From: Spongiibacteraceae bacterium
GTDB lineage: Bacteria > Pseudomonadota > Gammaproteobacteria > Pseudomonadales > Dasaniaceae
Length of the DNA: 64,000 nucleotides
Direction: 5' to 3'
Assembly: GCA_028280715.1 (NCBI GenBank)
Contig: JANQLG010000001.1
Span: 122,202 to 186,201 of the forward strand
Shown here: positions 27,832-38,496 of the stretch, one piece after another
How positions within the stretch are numbered: position 1 is the stretch's first letter
Layout: the number at the start of each line of letters is the position of its first letter
Program-made: the position numbers and the translations under genes
Notes under the pieces: model-generated
Told to the model about the DNA's origin: nothing
Seen by the model: the letters and a program-made list of their open reading frames with translations, nothing else
The model's database searches: none

Positions 27832-29256
27832 ATGGAACTTTTCTCAGATTTCACCATGACCATCGACGGTAAAGCTGTCGATAGTAACAATCCATTACCC
27901 GTAATAAATCCCGCTGATGAAGCAGTTTTTGCGCAAGCACCTGATTGTTCACAAGCTCAACTTGATGATGCTGTAACTGCAGCGAAAGAAGCATTTCCAG
28001 GCTGGTCGCAAACCCCGATTGAAGAAAGACGTGCCTGCTTAAATAATTTTGCGCAAGCAGTGGAAGACAACTCTGATGCTTTGGCGAAACTGTTAAGTAC
28101 TGAGCAAGGCAAGTCATTAGATGGCGCCAAGCTGGAATTTACACTTGCGATCAATATGTTACGCAAAGCCACAACGCTAGAAATACCAACGACCCTGGCA
28201 GAAGACACTGAAGAATATATCGTTGAAACTCATCATGTACCTATCGGTGTAGCTGGTGCCATCGTGCCCTGGAATTACCCTGTACTATTGATGATGTTTA
28301 AATTGCCCTACGCAGTACTCGCCGGCAACACTATAATCATAAAACCCTCACCTCATACACCATTAACTACCTTAAAATTAGGCGAAATCGGTCGCAATTT
28401 TTTTCCTCCCGGCGTATTCAATGTCATCTCAGGTGGTGATGACATTGGCCCATGGATGACCTCTCACCCCGGCATCGACAAAATCAGCTTTACCGGTTCA
28501 ACACAAACCGGGAAACGTGTAATGCAAAGCGCTTCATCTACGTTAAAACGCATTACCCTGGAATTGGGTGGTAATGATGCAGCTATTATCCTTCCAGACG
28601 TCGATATCAAAGCAATGATTGAAGGCATTTTCTGGCAGGCCTTCGATAATAGTGGGCAAGTGTGTATTGCCAGTAAGCGTATGTATATTCACGAAGATAT
28701 CTATGATGACGTTGCAAACGCTCTCGTCGAATACGCGAAACTGATCAAAGTAGGCAATGCGGCTGAAGCTGACAGCGTTTTGGGCCCCGTAAATAATAAA
28801 GCACAGTATGAACGTGTACTTGATCTTATTGCCGACTCAAAAGCGAACGGATACACATTCCTGGCTGGAGAAGAGCCCATGCAAGGCCCCGGTTACTTTA
28901 TCCCAATCACGCTCATCGATAACCCTCCCAAAGACAGCCGTATTATTCAAGAAGAGCAGTTTGGCCCTGTACTACCACTCATTAAATTCAAAGACATCGA
29001 TCAAGTGATTGAGCAAGTTAATGATTGTGATTACGGACTGGCAGGCACGATATGGACCCAAGACGACAACAAGGCCGTTGACATTGCCAAACGCCTGCAA
29101 ACAGGAACGGTGTTTATCAACAAGCTCATGTATGTATGTCCCTTTGCTTCATTTTCTGGACATAAGCAATCCGGCTTGGGAACGGAATGCGGGGTTGAAG
29201 GTTTACTGGAGTACACTAACTCACAAACCTTTGTGCGCGCCAAATTGACAAACTAA
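27832..29256 (+). CDS. Aldehyde dehydrogenase family protein
   Basis: A 474-residue NAD(P)-dependent aldehyde dehydrogenase. The cofactor region PWNYP and FTGSTQTG, the general-base glutamate in LELGGND (about residue 245) and the catalytic cysteine Cys278 in GQVCIASKR are all present. It also has EEQFGPVLP and a C-terminal FSGHKQSGLG segment. It would oxidise an aldehyde to the acid that the acyl-CoA synthetase then activates, and so completes an alcohol-to-acyl-CoA route with the PQQ enzyme. It follows the TetR gene by 74 bp, with AAGG before the ATG. The aldehyde is not known. Confidence 0.93.
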   Translation: MELFSDFTMTIDGKAVDSNNPLPVINPADEAVFAQAPDCSQAQLDDAVTAAKEAFPGWSQTPIEERRACLNNFAQAVEDNSDALAKLLSTEQGKSLDGAKLEFTLAINMLRKATTLEIPTTLAEDTEEYIVETHHVPIGVAGAIVPWNYPVLLMMFKLPYAVLAGNTIIIKPSPHTPLTTLKLGEIGRNFFPPGVFNVISGGDDIGPWMTSHPGIDKISFTGSTQTGKRVMQSASSTLKRITLELGGNDAAIILPDVDIKAMIEGIFWQAFDNSGQVCIASKRMYIHEDIYDDVANALVEYAKLIKVGNAAEADSVLGPVNNKAQYERVLDLIADSKANGYTFLAGEEPMQGPGYFIPITLIDNPPKDSRIIQEEQFGPVLPLIKFKDIDQVIEQVNDCDYGLAGTIWTQDDNKAVDIAKRLQTGTVFINKLMYVCPFASFSGHKQSGLGTECGVEGLLEYTNSQTFVRAKLTN

Positions 29257-29287
29257 ACTTCGATTCCAATAAATTAAATCAACAGCT

Positions 29288-29324
29288 TACAGCGATACAA
29301 AAACATTAGTTTTGTATCGCTGTA
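29288..29324. other. Strong hairpin between the convergent ALDH and small-protein genes
   Basis: A perfect 15-bp stem, TACAGCGATACAAAA against TTTTGTATCGCTGTA, with a 7-base loop. There is no long T tract beyond the stem, so it may be a terminator that uses T residues inside its arm or simply an mRNA-end stabiliser. Confidence 0.6.
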
Positions 29325-29332
29325 ATGGGTCG

Positions 29333-29494
29333 TTAGGAAAACACTGGCCAACCATCACACTCCGGTTGCTTATCCAGCCATTCCCAAATAGTGGTAAAGT
29401 CTTCTAGAGCCAATTCAATATCACTATCAAAGGCTTCTTCGACATCGAGAGCCAATACAACATTATTTTGTAGTGGGATTTCTTGCGTTTGCAT
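29333..29494 (-). CDS. Small acidic protein of unknown function
   Basis: A 53-residue protein from the ATG at 29494, which has AAGGAG six bases before it; the longer open frame to 29536 overlaps this ribosome site. It is strongly acidic in the middle (DVEEAFDSDIELALEDF) and has a tryptophan-rich end (IWEWLDKQPECDGWP). I see no signal peptide or membrane segment and do not recognise a family. It is convergent with the aldehyde dehydrogenase gene. The good Shine-Dalgarno is the main evidence that it is real. Confidence 0.5.
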   Translation of the reverse strand: MQTQEIPLQNNVVLALDVEEAFDSDIELALEDFTTIWEWLDKQPECDGWPVFS

Positions 29495-29983
29495 ATCGCA
29501 CTCCTTGCAATGGGCACTAAGCCTGTGAATCAACATACAACAACGTTATCCTTCCATAGAATCATGAAGCTTTGATGACCACAGCTAACAACGTGTAATG
29601 TCTGAAAGCTGCCATCGGTCAATAAAGCTGTGCAAGTAAATCTACATAAGCTGTTAGCCTTATGCCAGAGAATTTTATTAGTTATTGCGTTTATGATTTA
29701 ACATCGCTAGAGTAGTTAACGTTGTCACGTAGTCACTTAACTAGGTCGATTACTTACCCAAGTGGTTAGTAGTATGGGCAGGTGGCCTCCAGTTTATCCC
29801 AGAGATAATGTGGAGTTCGTATGCTTATTAGAGGTATCAGTAAAGTACTATCTTGTCGACAGATCGCCTCCGACGACCTGCCATGGGTAGCTCTGTACCC
29901 AGCATTTGCTCCAAGCTTTTCCCACGTTTTCGTTATTGCTTGTCCAATCCTTTTTAAACATTTTTCAAAGCGAGGTGTTTGGA
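29495..29983. other. Intergenic region upstream of the nuo operon
   Basis: About 490 bp with no convincing gene; a 78-codon minus-strand frame at 29766-30002 overlaps nuoA and lacks a ribosome site. It should hold the promoter of the 14-kb nuo operon. I found no tRNA or clear operator in it. Confidence 0.4.
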
Positions 29984-30427
29984 TTGAGTAGTACAGACAC
30001 ATCGTTATGGCCCTTTGTTGTTTATTTCCTTGCCGTGCTGCTGTTAGTGGCGACGATGCTGGGGTTATCTCATCTTCTAGGACAACGCCGGGCTAACCAA
30101 GCAACTGATATGCCCTTTGAATCCGGCGTGTTATCGGTGGGCTCGCCACAAATCCATTTCTCCGCTGAGTTTTATTTGATTGCGATGTTCTTCGTGATCT
30201 TCGACCTGGAAACCATTTTCATCTTTGCCTGGGCCATCGCCTTTTTTGAACTAAGCTGGGCCGGCTTTGCCGCTATCAGTGTATTTATCCTGGTGCTAGT
30301 GGTTGCACTCATCTACGAACTAAGCACCGGCGCTCTTGACTGGGGAATTAAACAACGTACAGGTTTACGCGGTATCAGCTTAAACAAACCCAACGTGGAC
30401 CCTAACACGAATACGGGAGAGCACTGA
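29984..30427 (+). CDS. nuoA: NADH-quinone oxidoreductase subunit A
   Basis: A 147-residue membrane subunit of complex I with three helices. The conserved PFESG motif (about residues 45-49) and the [17 protein letters not shown] segment are clear. I choose the TTG at 29984, preceded by GAGG at eight bases, because it gives the usual length of about 147 residues. The open frame reaches back to an ATG at 29906, and a GTG at 29975 is also possible. It heads the operon, and its stop overlaps the nuoB ATG by one base. Confidence 0.92.
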   Translation: MSSTDTSLWPFVVYFLAVLLLVATMLGLSHLLGQRRANQATDMPFESGVLSVGSPQIHFSAEFYLIAMFFVIFDLETIFIFAWAIAFFELSWAGFAAISVFILVLVVALIYELSTGALDWGIKQRTGLRGISLNKPNVDPNTNTGEH

Positions 30428-31086
30428 TGGAGTGGAACCTGACCAAACCGGAAGATGTGATTGCGCGTTCTCCTGCAGCTCTGGCGCCCGGTGGTGCTCA
30501 CGAATCCATTGAAGAACAAGTGAAGCGCAATGTCGCCTTCGCCAAACTGGAAGACCTGATTGCCTGGGGTCGCGCGCATTCACTGTGGCCCTTTAACTTT
30601 GGACTGTCCTGTTGTTATGTGGAGATGGCCACCTCCTTTACCAGCCGTCACGATATTGCCCGCTTCGGCTCCGAAGTGATTCGTGCCACACCGCGACAAG
30701 CCGACTTAATGGTTATCTCCGGCACCGTGTTTCGCAAAATGGCGCCAGTGGTTCAACACCTTTACGACCAATTACTTGAACCACGCTGGATTATTTCCAT
30801 GGGCTCCTGTGCCAACTCGGGCGGCATGTATGACATCTATAGCGTGGTACAAGGGGTCGACAAATTTATACCCGTCGATGTTTATGTGCCTGGCTGTCCA
30901 CCGCGGCCTGAAGCATTAATGCAAGGACTGGTGATGCTGCAAGATGCCATCAAACAGGAACGCAGACCATTAAGTTGGGTGGTGGGTGACCAGCAAGTAA
31001 TCAAACCCGACATGCCATCACAACGCGACCGTTTACAAACAGAGCGAAACCGGGCAACTGAGCTGCGCAGCCCGAATGAGGTGTAA
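30427..31086 (+). CDS. nuoB: NADH-quinone oxidoreductase subunit B
   Basis: A 219-residue peripheral-arm subunit that carries the terminal [4Fe-4S] cluster N2, the donor to quinone. Its cysteines are in [17 protein letters not shown] and [11 protein letters not shown]. It sits between nuoA (1-bp overlap) and nuoCD, with a GGGAG ribosome site inside the end of nuoA. The length is near that of E. coli NuoB (220). Confidence 0.97.
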   Translation: MEWNLTKPEDVIARSPAALAPGGAHESIEEQVKRNVAFAKLEDLIAWGRAHSLWPFNFGLSCCYVEMATSFTSRHDIARFGSEVIRATPRQADLMVISGTVFRKMAPVVQHLYDQLLEPRWIISMGSCANSGGMYDIYSVVQGVDKFIPVDVYVPGCPPRPEALMQGLVMLQDAIKQERRPLSWVVGDQQVIKPDMPSQRDRLQTERNRATELRSPNEV

Positions 31087-31128
31087 CAGAAAAATTGTAA
31101 TAACATTATAAAACCGTTAGGGCAAAAA

Positions 31129-32889
31129 ATGCTTAATGCTGAAGTAACTCATAACAATACAGCTAACGGCACCATTGTGGACGATCTCATCGCCCGCTTC
31201 GGCGCTGAACTATTTGTTATTCAGCCTACACCCGATTTTACTCCCACGCTCTGGGTAGATCGCAAAAATCTACTGGACACCCTGGCTTTTCTGAAAGAAA
31301 AATTTCCCATGCTGCTTGACCTGTTCGGTGTTGATGAACGGATGAGAGAGCATAAACCCGAAGTGGCTGGCGACTTCACTGTGGTTTATCACTTAATGAG
31401 TTTTACTCCCTGTGAAGAAGTCAGAATCAAAGTTGCCGTTTCGCTACCCGACCTTGATGTCCCTTCTGCAGTTTCGATCTGGCCTAACGCCAACTGGTAT
31501 GAACGTGAAACATGGGACATGTATGGTGTCAACTTCACCGGTCACCCCAACCTGCGTCGTATCTTGCTGCCGCCTACCTGGGAAGGACATGCACTAAGAA
31601 AAGATCACCCAGCCCGTGCTACTGAGATGGAACCCTTTAGTCTGGATGAAGAAAAGCAGCGCCAGGAGCAGGAAGCATTACTGTTTCGCCCGGAAGACTG
31701 GGGCATGCAACGCGCCACTGACGATACCGAATTCATGTTCCTCAACCTTGGCCCAAACCATCCTTCGGTACATGGCGTCTTTCGTATCGCCCTGCAATTG
31801 GACGGCGAGGTTGTTATCGATTCCGTTCCTGATATTGGTTATCACCACCGCGGCGCGGAAAAAATGGGCGAACGCCAAAGCTGGGCCTCATACATGCCCT
31901 ACACCGATCGTATTGATTATCTCGGTGGTGTGATGAACAACATGGCCTATGTAATGGCAGTGGAACAACTGGCCGGAATTCAAGTGCCTGAAAGAGCCAA
32001 AGTAATTCGCATTATGATGGCCGAACTGTTTCGTATCTCCAGCCACTTAGTCTTCTATGGCACCTTCGCTCAAGACGTAGGCCAGATGTCGCCAGTGTTC
32101 TATATGTTTGCCGATCGCGAACGCTTATTCGGTATTGTCGAAGCCATCACTGGTGGCCGCATGCACCCGGCCTGGTTTCGCATTGGTGGCGTCGCACAAG
32201 ATCTCCCTGTTGGTTGGGACAAAATGGTAAAAGAATTTATCGATGCCATGCCCGCCCGCCTCGACCATTATCAAAAAATGGCGATGGACAACAGCATCCT
32301 CAAACAGCGCACAGTGGGCATCGGCGAATACACCACACAGGAAGCGTTAGACTGGGGCATCACGGGGGCATCATTACGGGCTACCGGCATGGATTGGGAT
32401 TTGCGCCGCGATCGCCCCTATGGCGGCTACGATCAATTTGAATTTGATATCCCAGTCGGTAGCAAAGGTGACTGCTATGACCGTGCTGCGGTAAGAGTAG
32501 AAGAAATTCGCCAGAGCCTGCGGATTATTCGCCAGTGTGTCGATAACATGCCTGAAGGGCCTTACAAGAGTGAGCATCATCTGGCGACACCACCACCAAA
32601 AGAACGCACGCTACAAGACATCGAAACACTAATTCATCATTTTCTCAGTGTCAGTTGGGGACCAGTCGTCCCGGCTGGCGAAGCCTCATTTCCCATCGAA
32701 GCTACCAAAGGCATTAACAACTATCATCTGATCAGCGACGGAGGTACCACTTCCTATCGAACCCGAATTCGCACACCGTCCTTTGCGGCATTGCAACAGA
32801 TTCCTTTGATCAGCAACGGGCTGATGATTCCCGATCTGATTGCCATTATCGCCAGTATTGATTTTGTTATGGCTGACGTAGATAGGTAG
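31129..32889 (+). CDS. nuoC: NADH-quinone oxidoreductase subunit C/D, fused
   Basis: A 586-residue fusion of the 30-kDa (NuoC) and 49-kDa (NuoD) subunits. The NuoC part fills about residues 1-180 ([20 protein letters not shown] is its signature, split at 123-142). The NuoD part follows from about residue 200, with [11 protein letters not shown], the quinone-site region and [11 protein letters not shown]. The fusion is seen in enterobacteria and pseudomonads. NuoD forms the quinone pocket with NuoB. A 42-bp gap follows nuoB, with an AGGGC ribosome site. nuoCD is the usual alternative name. Confidence 0.97.
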   Translation: MLNAEVTHNNTANGTIVDDLIARFGAELFVIQPTPDFTPTLWVDRKNLLDTLAFLKEKFPMLLDLFGVDERMREHKPEVAGDFTVVYHLMSFTPCEEVRIKVAVSLPDLDVPSAVSIWPNANWYERETWDMYGVNFTGHPNLRRILLPPTWEGHALRKDHPARATEMEPFSLDEEKQRQEQEALLFRPEDWGMQRATDDTEFMFLNLGPNHPSVHGVFRIALQLDGEVVIDSVPDIGYHHRGAEKMGERQSWASYMPYTDRIDYLGGVMNNMAYVMAVEQLAGIQVPERAKVIRIMMAELFRISSHLVFYGTFAQDVGQMSPVFYMFADRERLFGIVEAITGGRMHPAWFRIGGVAQDLPVGWDKMVKEFIDAMPARLDHYQKMAMDNSILKQRTVGIGEYTTQEALDWGITGASLRATGMDWDLRRDRPYGGYDQFEFDIPVGSKGDCYDRAAVRVEEIRQSLRIIRQCVDNMPEGPYKSEHHLATPPPKERTLQDIETLIHHFLSVSWGPVVPAGEASFPIEATKGINNYHLISDGGTTSYRTRIRTPSFAALQQIPLISNGLMIPDLIAIIASIDFVMADVDR

Positions 32890-32900
32890 GGAGATAGGTG

Positions 32901-33407
32901 ATGCATATGAATGAAACCCAGTTAATCCCGATGCTTAGCGATATCGAACTTGACGAAATCAATGCTGAGATCGCTCATGCACCCTATCCGCAGGCGGTGG
33001 CTATCGATGCACTAAAAATCGTGCAGGCGCATCGTGGCTGGATTTCCGACGAAAGTCTTAATGCGATAGCCAGGCATTTAAATATGTCCCCGGCAGAGTT
33101 GGATGGAATAGCGACTTTTTACAATTTAATTTTCCGTCGACCGGTCGGCGAAAGAGTGATTCTGTTATGTAACAGCGTTACCTGCTGGATTAAAGGTTAT
33201 GAGCAGTTACAACAACAAATAAGCGAGCGACTGGGTGTCAGCCTGGGCGAAACCACTAAAGACAATCAATACACCTTCCTACCGGTTACCTGCCTCGGCG
33301 CCTGCGACAAAGCACCGGTGATGATGGTTGGCGATGATCTTTATGAAAATATCACCAGCGAAACTGTAACCCAAATTTTCCGGACTCAACAGGAGATAGA
33401 CGCATGA
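32901..33407 (+). CDS. nuoE: NADH-quinone oxidoreductase subunit E
   Basis: A 168-residue subunit with the thioredoxin-like [2Fe-2S] (N1a) domain: cysteines in LLCNSVTCW (about 90-98) and CLGACDKAPVM (about 131-141). I use the ATG at 32901, since AGGGAG lies seven bases before it; a GTG at 32898 is adjacent. It feeds electrons beside NuoF in the NADH dehydrogenase module. Its end overlaps nuoF by four bases. Confidence 0.96.
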   Translation: MHMNETQLIPMLSDIELDEINAEIAHAPYPQAVAIDALKIVQAHRGWISDESLNAIARHLNMSPAELDGIATFYNLIFRRPVGERVILLCNSVTCWIKGYEQLQQQISERLGVSLGETTKDNQYTFLPVTCLGACDKAPVMMVGDDLYENITSETVTQIFRTQQEIDA

Positions 33408-34729
33408 GCCTGGATAAGCCACTTACACGTAACGTTAGAGAAGATCGTATTCCCACCGATTTTTCTGCGTATATTACCAATGGCGGCTACCAGGCCTTGC
33501 AACAAACCATAGGCAAATATACACCCGCTGATTGTTTGCAAATTATTAAAGATTCCAACTTGCGAGGCCGCGGTGGCGCCGGCTTCCCCACTGGTATGAA
33601 GTGGAGCTTTGTGCCAATGGAGAATGTTTCACCAGGTCATAAATACTTAATATGCAATGCCGATGAAATGGAACCCGGCACATTCAAAGATCGATTAATT
33701 ATGGAGTGCGATCCTCACCAGTTAATCGAAGGCATGATTTTATCGGCCTACACCATCCAGGCTGATGTCGCATACATTTTCATCCGCTCAGAATATCTGT
33801 TAGCACAAAAATTATTAAAGCAGGCTATTGCCGATTGCTATGAGAAGGGCTACTTGGGCAAAAATATTCAGGGCAGTGACTATAGCCTCGATATGTACGT
33901 GCATGTCAGTGCTGGCCGCTATATCTGCGGTGAAGAAACAGCATTGATTAATTCGTTAGAAGGCAAACGTGCTAATCCTCGCGCCAAACCGCCCTTCCCG
34001 CAGGTCAGCGGACTGTGGGGACGCCCCACCATCGTCAACAATGTAGAAACTCTGTGCAATATCTCCCATATCATCGAACGTGGCGCAGACTGGTTTAAAT
34101 CGCTGAGTCTAACCGATGATTCTGGTACCAAACTCTACGGCGTCAGTGGACGAGTAAAAAATCCCGGCTGTTGGGAATTACCCATGGGCACACCCATTCG
34201 CGAAATTATTATGGGCTATGCCGGTGGAATGGAAGACGGTTATCAACTGCGTGGTTTTTTACCCGGTGGAGGCTCAACTGATTTTCTCACCGAAGAGCAT
34301 CTTGATCTGGCGATGGACTACGAGACCATCGGCAAAGCCGGCAGCCGCATGGGCACCGGTACCATGATTATCCTCGACGATAAAACCTGCCCCGTTGGTT
34401 TTATCAAAAATTTGGTCGATTTTTTCGCTCAGGAGTCCTGTGGTTTTTGTACGCCCTGCCGTGATGGCCTGCCCTGGTCAGGACAGGTATTGGAGGATAT
34501 CGAACAAGGCCGCGGTACTAATGAAGATATAGCGACATTAGAACGGCAAGCGAAATTTATTGGTGCTATTGGCAATACACACTGTGCACTGGCTCCCGGT
34601 GCCATGGAACCACTGATCAGCGGGTTGAAATATTTTCGCGAAGATTTTGAGCAATACGTAGGTGGCAGCCATGACTCTTCGAATGACTCAAACCAACCGA
34701 ATGCATCGACAACGGGAGGTTTGAGCTAA
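33404..34729 (+). CDS. nuoF: NADH-quinone oxidoreductase subunit F
   Basis: A 441-residue subunit that binds NADH, FMN and the N3 [4Fe-4S] cluster. Landmarks are the nucleotide-binding GRGGAGFPTG (about 51-60), the FMN region NADEMEPGTFKDR, and the cluster cysteines in CGFCTPCRDG (about 347-356) with a fourth in HCALA. An AGGAG site lies in the end of nuoE. It is translationally coupled to both neighbours. Confidence 0.97.
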   Translation: MSLDKPLTRNVREDRIPTDFSAYITNGGYQALQQTIGKYTPADCLQIIKDSNLRGRGGAGFPTGMKWSFVPMENVSPGHKYLICNADEMEPGTFKDRLIMECDPHQLIEGMILSAYTIQADVAYIFIRSEYLLAQKLLKQAIADCYEKGYLGKNIQGSDYSLDMYVHVSAGRYICGEETALINSLEGKRANPRAKPPFPQVSGLWGRPTIVNNVETLCNISHIIERGADWFKSLSLTDDSGTKLYGVSGRVKNPGCWELPMGTPIREIIMGYAGGMEDGYQLRGFLPGGGSTDFLTEEHLDLAMDYETIGKAGSRMGTGTMIILDDKTCPVGFIKNLVDFFAQESCGFCTPCRDGLPWSGQVLEDIEQGRGTNEDIATLERQAKFIGAIGNTHCALAPGAMEPLISGLKYFREDFEQYVGGSHDSSNDSNQPNASTTGGLS

Positions 34730-37530
34730 TGGCAGACAGGGTCACCATTCATATTGATGGCAAAGCCTACCAAGTTAAGTCAGGCGAAAATCTACTGCAA
34801 ACCTGCCTGTCACTGGGTTTAGATCTACCCTATTTTTGCTGGCACCCCGCTATGGGTTCGGTTGGCGCCTGCCGACAATGCGCCTTGGTGCAATATCAAA
34901 ATGAAGAAGACCAGCATGGTCGCATCGTTATGGGTTGTATGACCCCCGTCACTGATGGTGCTATCTTTTCCTTGCAAGGTGACAAGGCCAGCGAGTTTAG
35001 AGAAACCATTGTCGAATCGTTAATGCTCAACCATCCTCACGATTGCCCTGTCTGTGCCGAAGGTGGTGAATGTCACCTGCAGGATATGACTGTAATGACG
35101 GGCCACCGCGATCGCCATTATCGCGGCTTGAAAAATACCCATCGCAATCAATACCTGGGGCCATTGATTCATCATGAAATGAATCGCTGCATCACCTGCT
35201 ATCGTTGCACACGCTTTTATCGCGACTATGCCGGTGGCACTGATTTGGCTGCGATGGCAGCGCACGATCATGTCTACTTCGGCCGCCACCAAGAAGGTGT
35301 GTTAGAAAATGAATTTTCCGGCAATCTGGTTGAAGTTTGTCCAACTGGAGTATTTACCGATAAATCACTAGTGAATGAATACACCCGCAAATGGGACTTG
35401 CAATCAGCACCCTCTGTTTGTACAGGTTGTGCGGTTGGATGTAACACCTTACCCGGCGAACGATACGGCAAACTAAAACGAGTACACAACCGCTATAACA
35501 CTGAAGTGAATGGCTATTTTATCTGTGACCGTGGCCGCTATGGACCCTCTTACGTCAATCTTCCAGAGAGACTGGATTATGCGGGATTGCGGCAGCCCGA
35601 TGGGCTTTATAACGCCATCGATCAATCGCAAGCATTACAATATTTAACAGAAGCTTGCCAAAAAGGACATGTTGCTGGCATAGGATCACCAAGAGCTTCG
35701 GTTGAATCCAACTTCTTACTGCGAACGCTGGTGGGTGCAGATAATTTCAGCTCCGGCTTTAGCAACAAAGAACATGATTTAGTGAACCTGGCCCTGAGTA
35801 TTCAACAGCAAAGCCATGTGTTAATTCCCAGCGTAAAACAAATCGAAACAGCCGACGCCGTTTTAATTCTTGGCGAAGACATCACTAACACGGCTCCGCG
35901 TATTGCCCTCGCATTACGACAAACCGTTCGCAATAAGGCCTATGAATTGGGAACCGAGATTGGCCTTGAGCACTGGCAGGATGCGGCTATTCGCAATTTG
36001 GCACAGGATCAACGCAGCCCACTGTTTATTGCTGCAGTAGCGGATACCCGCCTGGATGACGTGGCACAACAAATATTGCACATGGCACCCGATGATATTG
36101 CCCTGTTTGCTGATGCACTCGCCTGCTATATCGCTAACGAAAAACTTCCCGATATTAATGAAAACTTAATTTCTAGTGTCGAGACAATTGCGAAAACACT
36201 GCTGCAAGCTAAACGCCCTCTAATTGTTTCAGGCACTAGTTGCTATAACGCATCAGTCATTTCCGCTACAGGAAAACTGATCGAAAAACTTAATAGTGAA
36301 AATTGCGAACCGATGCTGTCGATGATCGTACCTGAAGCGAATAGCCTTGGGCAAGCAATGCTAACAACCAGGGATGCACCCACTATCGACACACTGGCAG
36401 CGCTGGCCATCGCAGGTAAGATCAATACTTTGATCGTATTAGAAAATGACCTTTATCGCCGCTGCCACTCTTCAAGCATAGATAATATGTTAGAGCATAT
36501 CGACAATGTCATTGTTATCGATTATGTCGATACGGCTACCACCTCCGCCAGCAGCCTGGTGCTACCTTCAGCAACAGCCATTGAATCAGAGGGCACGCTA
36601 ATCAGTATGGAAGGCCGCGCGCAACGGCATTTCCCCGTGTTTGAACCGAAAGCAGAAAGGCTAGCCAGCTGGCAATGGCTATTACATTGCATGAAAGCAC
36701 TGGGCAGAGCAGAGACCGAACACATTCACTATTTTGATGATGTCACCCGCGCCTGTGCCGCGAATATTTCTTCGCTGGAACATATTGTTAACGCGGCACC
36801 CAGCCACCTCTACCGCAACCACGGTGTAAAGATTCCACGACAGCCACACCGCTACAGTGGTCGCACTGCCATGCGTGCCAATATTTCGGTGCACGAACCC
36901 AAGCAACCAGTGGATCAGGAATCTGCACTGGCTTACACCATGGAAGGCTTAAACCAATCACAACCTGGAGCCCTGTTACCCTATGTTTGGTCGCCGGGTT
37001 GGAACTCTAATCAATCATTACACAAATTTCAGTCTGAAGTGAGTGGGCCTTTAAAAGGAGGCACTGCTGGTGTGAGATTGATCAAGACTGATCATCAGTT
37101 ATTGGACTCTGAACCAGCGATCAAATCAAAAAAAATTACCCCCGCCGATGGACAGTGGTTGCTAGTGCCCCGTCATAAAATATTTGGCAGTGATGAACTC
37201 AGCGCGCTCAGCCCCGCTATTGCAGAATTAGCTGGGCACGCTTATATCGAAATCAATCCTGCTGACGCACAAAGTCTTAATGTGAATGAAGGGGATGGTG
37301 TATTTATAGGTGATGATCACACTAACGATTCTCATCAGCTGTCGCTCGAAGTACATATCAACAGCAATATCGCTGAGGGCTGTGCCGGATTCAGTTTTGG
37401 CTTTAACGACACATTAAATCTTATCCCAGGCGAATTTGTTTCGTTGACCAAAAATCCCAACTGGCAACGCAGACAAGCGGATACCATTGCAACGGATGGA
37501 GGTGGGTCTAATGGAGGTAGTTATGGCTGA
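34729..37530 (+). CDS. nuoG: NADH-quinone oxidoreductase subunit G
   Basis: A 933-residue subunit, slightly longer than E. coli NuoG (908). The N-terminal third carries four Fe-S clusters: [2Fe-2S] in PYFCWHPAMGSVGACRQC, the HDCPVCAEGGECHLQD motif, CITCYRCTRF, and CTGCAVGC, which fits the extra N7 cluster of E. coli-type enzymes. The remainder is a molybdopterin-oxidoreductase-like domain that no longer binds molybdenum in this family. It starts one base before the nuoF stop ends and overlaps nuoH by eight bases. Confidence 0.96.
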   Translation: MADRVTIHIDGKAYQVKSGENLLQTCLSLGLDLPYFCWHPAMGSVGACRQCALVQYQNEEDQHGRIVMGCMTPVTDGAIFSLQGDKASEFRETIVESLMLNHPHDCPVCAEGGECHLQDMTVMTGHRDRHYRGLKNTHRNQYLGPLIHHEMNRCITCYRCTRFYRDYAGGTDLAAMAAHDHVYFGRHQEGVLENEFSGNLVEVCPTGVFTDKSLVNEYTRKWDLQSAPSVCTGCAVGCNTLPGERYGKLKRVHNRYNTEVNGYFICDRGRYGPSYVNLPERLDYAGLRQPDGLYNAIDQSQALQYLTEACQKGHVAGIGSPRASVESNFLLRTLVGADNFSSGFSNKEHDLVNLALSIQQQSHVLIPSVKQIETADAVLILGEDITNTAPRIALALRQTVRNKAYELGTEIGLEHWQDAAIRNLAQDQRSPLFIAAVADTRLDDVAQQILHMAPDDIALFADALACYIANEKLPDINENLISSVETIAKTLLQAKRPLIVSGTSCYNASVISATGKLIEKLNSENCEPMLSMIVPEANSLGQAMLTTRDAPTIDTLAALAIAGKINTLIVLENDLYRRCHSSSIDNMLEHIDNVIVIDYVDTATTSASSLVLPSATAIESEGTLISMEGRAQRHFPVFEPKAERLASWQWLLHCMKALGRAETEHIHYFDDVTRACAANISSLEHIVNAAPSHLYRNHGVKIPRQPHRYSGRTAMRANISVHEPKQPVDQESALAYTMEGLNQSQPGALLPYVWSPGWNSNQSLHKFQSEVSGPLKGGTAGVRLIKTDHQLLDSEPAIKSKKITPADGQWLLVPRHKIFGSDELSALSPAIAELAGHAYIEINPADAQSLNVNEGDGVFIGDDHTNDSHQLSLEVHINSNIAEGCAGFSFGFNDTLNLIPGEFVSLTKNPNWQRRQADTIATDGGGSNGGSYG

Positions 37531-38491
37531 ATCTGGCATGTCAGTTTTCGCTACTATCGGGTTTGGTCTGTTTATTCTTCTCGCAGCGGTGGGCGGTGCT
37601 GCTGTTCTGACCTGGTTTGAGCGACGACTACTGGGCATTTGGCAGGATCGCTACGGCCCGAATCGATTAGGCCCCTTCGGTATTCTTCAGGTCGCTGCCG
37701 ATATGCTCAAGCTGCTTACCAAACACGACTGGATCCCTCCCTTTGCCGATCGTATGGTATTTATCTTTGCGCCTACAGCCATCGTAGTCGCTATGATGAT
37801 GGGCTTTACCGTTGTGCCCTTTTCTCCCGATTTATACATCATCGACCTCAATATTGGTTTGTTATTTTTTCTCGCCATGACCTCGCTGGCTGTTTACAGC
37901 GTGCTACTTGGAGGGCTGGCATCTAATAATAAATATGCACTATTGGGCGGCTTGCGTAGCGCCGCTCAGATGATCAGTTATGAAGTTTTTATGGGACTAT
38001 CACTAATGGGGGTAGTGATGCTCACCGGTAGTTTCAGCATGCGTGATATCGTTGAAGCGCAAAGGGATATGTGGAACTGCATCCCGCAGTTTTTAGGATT
38101 GTATGTCTTCCTGATTGCCGGCATTGCCGAAAGCCATCGCCTGCCCTTTGATTTACCAGAAGCCGAGCACGAGCTCACCGCCGGTTTTCACACTGAATAC
38201 GGCGGTATGAAATTTGCGATGCTGATGCTCGGTGAATATCTCGGTTTAATTTTAATTTCCTGCATGATGGTTACCTTGTTTTTTGGTGGCTGGCTGGGAC
38301 CGTGGTTACCGCCAGTGGTGTGGTTTGTCATTAAAGTATTTATCGTAATTTGCTTTTTTATTCTGTTACGCGCAGCCATTCCCAGACCACGTTACGACCA
38401 ACTGATGACATTGGGCTGGAAATTTATGTTACCGCTGACACTGGTTAATCTGCTGGGTACTGGTGTGATCGTATTATGGATGGAGGGATAG
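37523..38491 (+). CDS. nuoH: NADH-quinone oxidoreductase subunit H
   Basis: A 322-residue membrane subunit with about eight helices, forming the quinone chamber between the two arms. Signatures are [16 protein letters not shown] (about 30-45) and [21 protein letters not shown] use the ATG at 37523, which has GGAGG five bases upstream and gives an N-terminus of normal length. An ATG at 37511 also has a site, and the frame opens at 37487. Confidence 0.95.
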   Translation: MAESGMSVFATIGFGLFILLAAVGGAAVLTWFERRLLGIWQDRYGPNRLGPFGILQVAADMLKLLTKHDWIPPFADRMVFIFAPTAIVVAMMMGFTVVPFSPDLYIIDLNIGLLFFLAMTSLAVYSVLLGGLASNNKYALLGGLRSAAQMISYEVFMGLSLMGVVMLTGSFSMRDIVEAQRDMWNCIPQFLGLYVFLIAGIAESHRLPFDLPEAEHELTAGFHTEYGGMKFAMLMLGEYLGLILISCMMVTLFFGGWLGPWLPPVVWFVIKVFIVICFFILLRAAIPRPRYDQLMTLGWKFMLPLTLVNLLGTGVIVLWMEG

Positions 38492-38496
38492 CAGCC

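Noticed and set aside
29766..30002. 78-codon minus-strand frame before nuoA
   Set aside because: It overlaps the start of nuoA and has no ribosome site or recognisable product.
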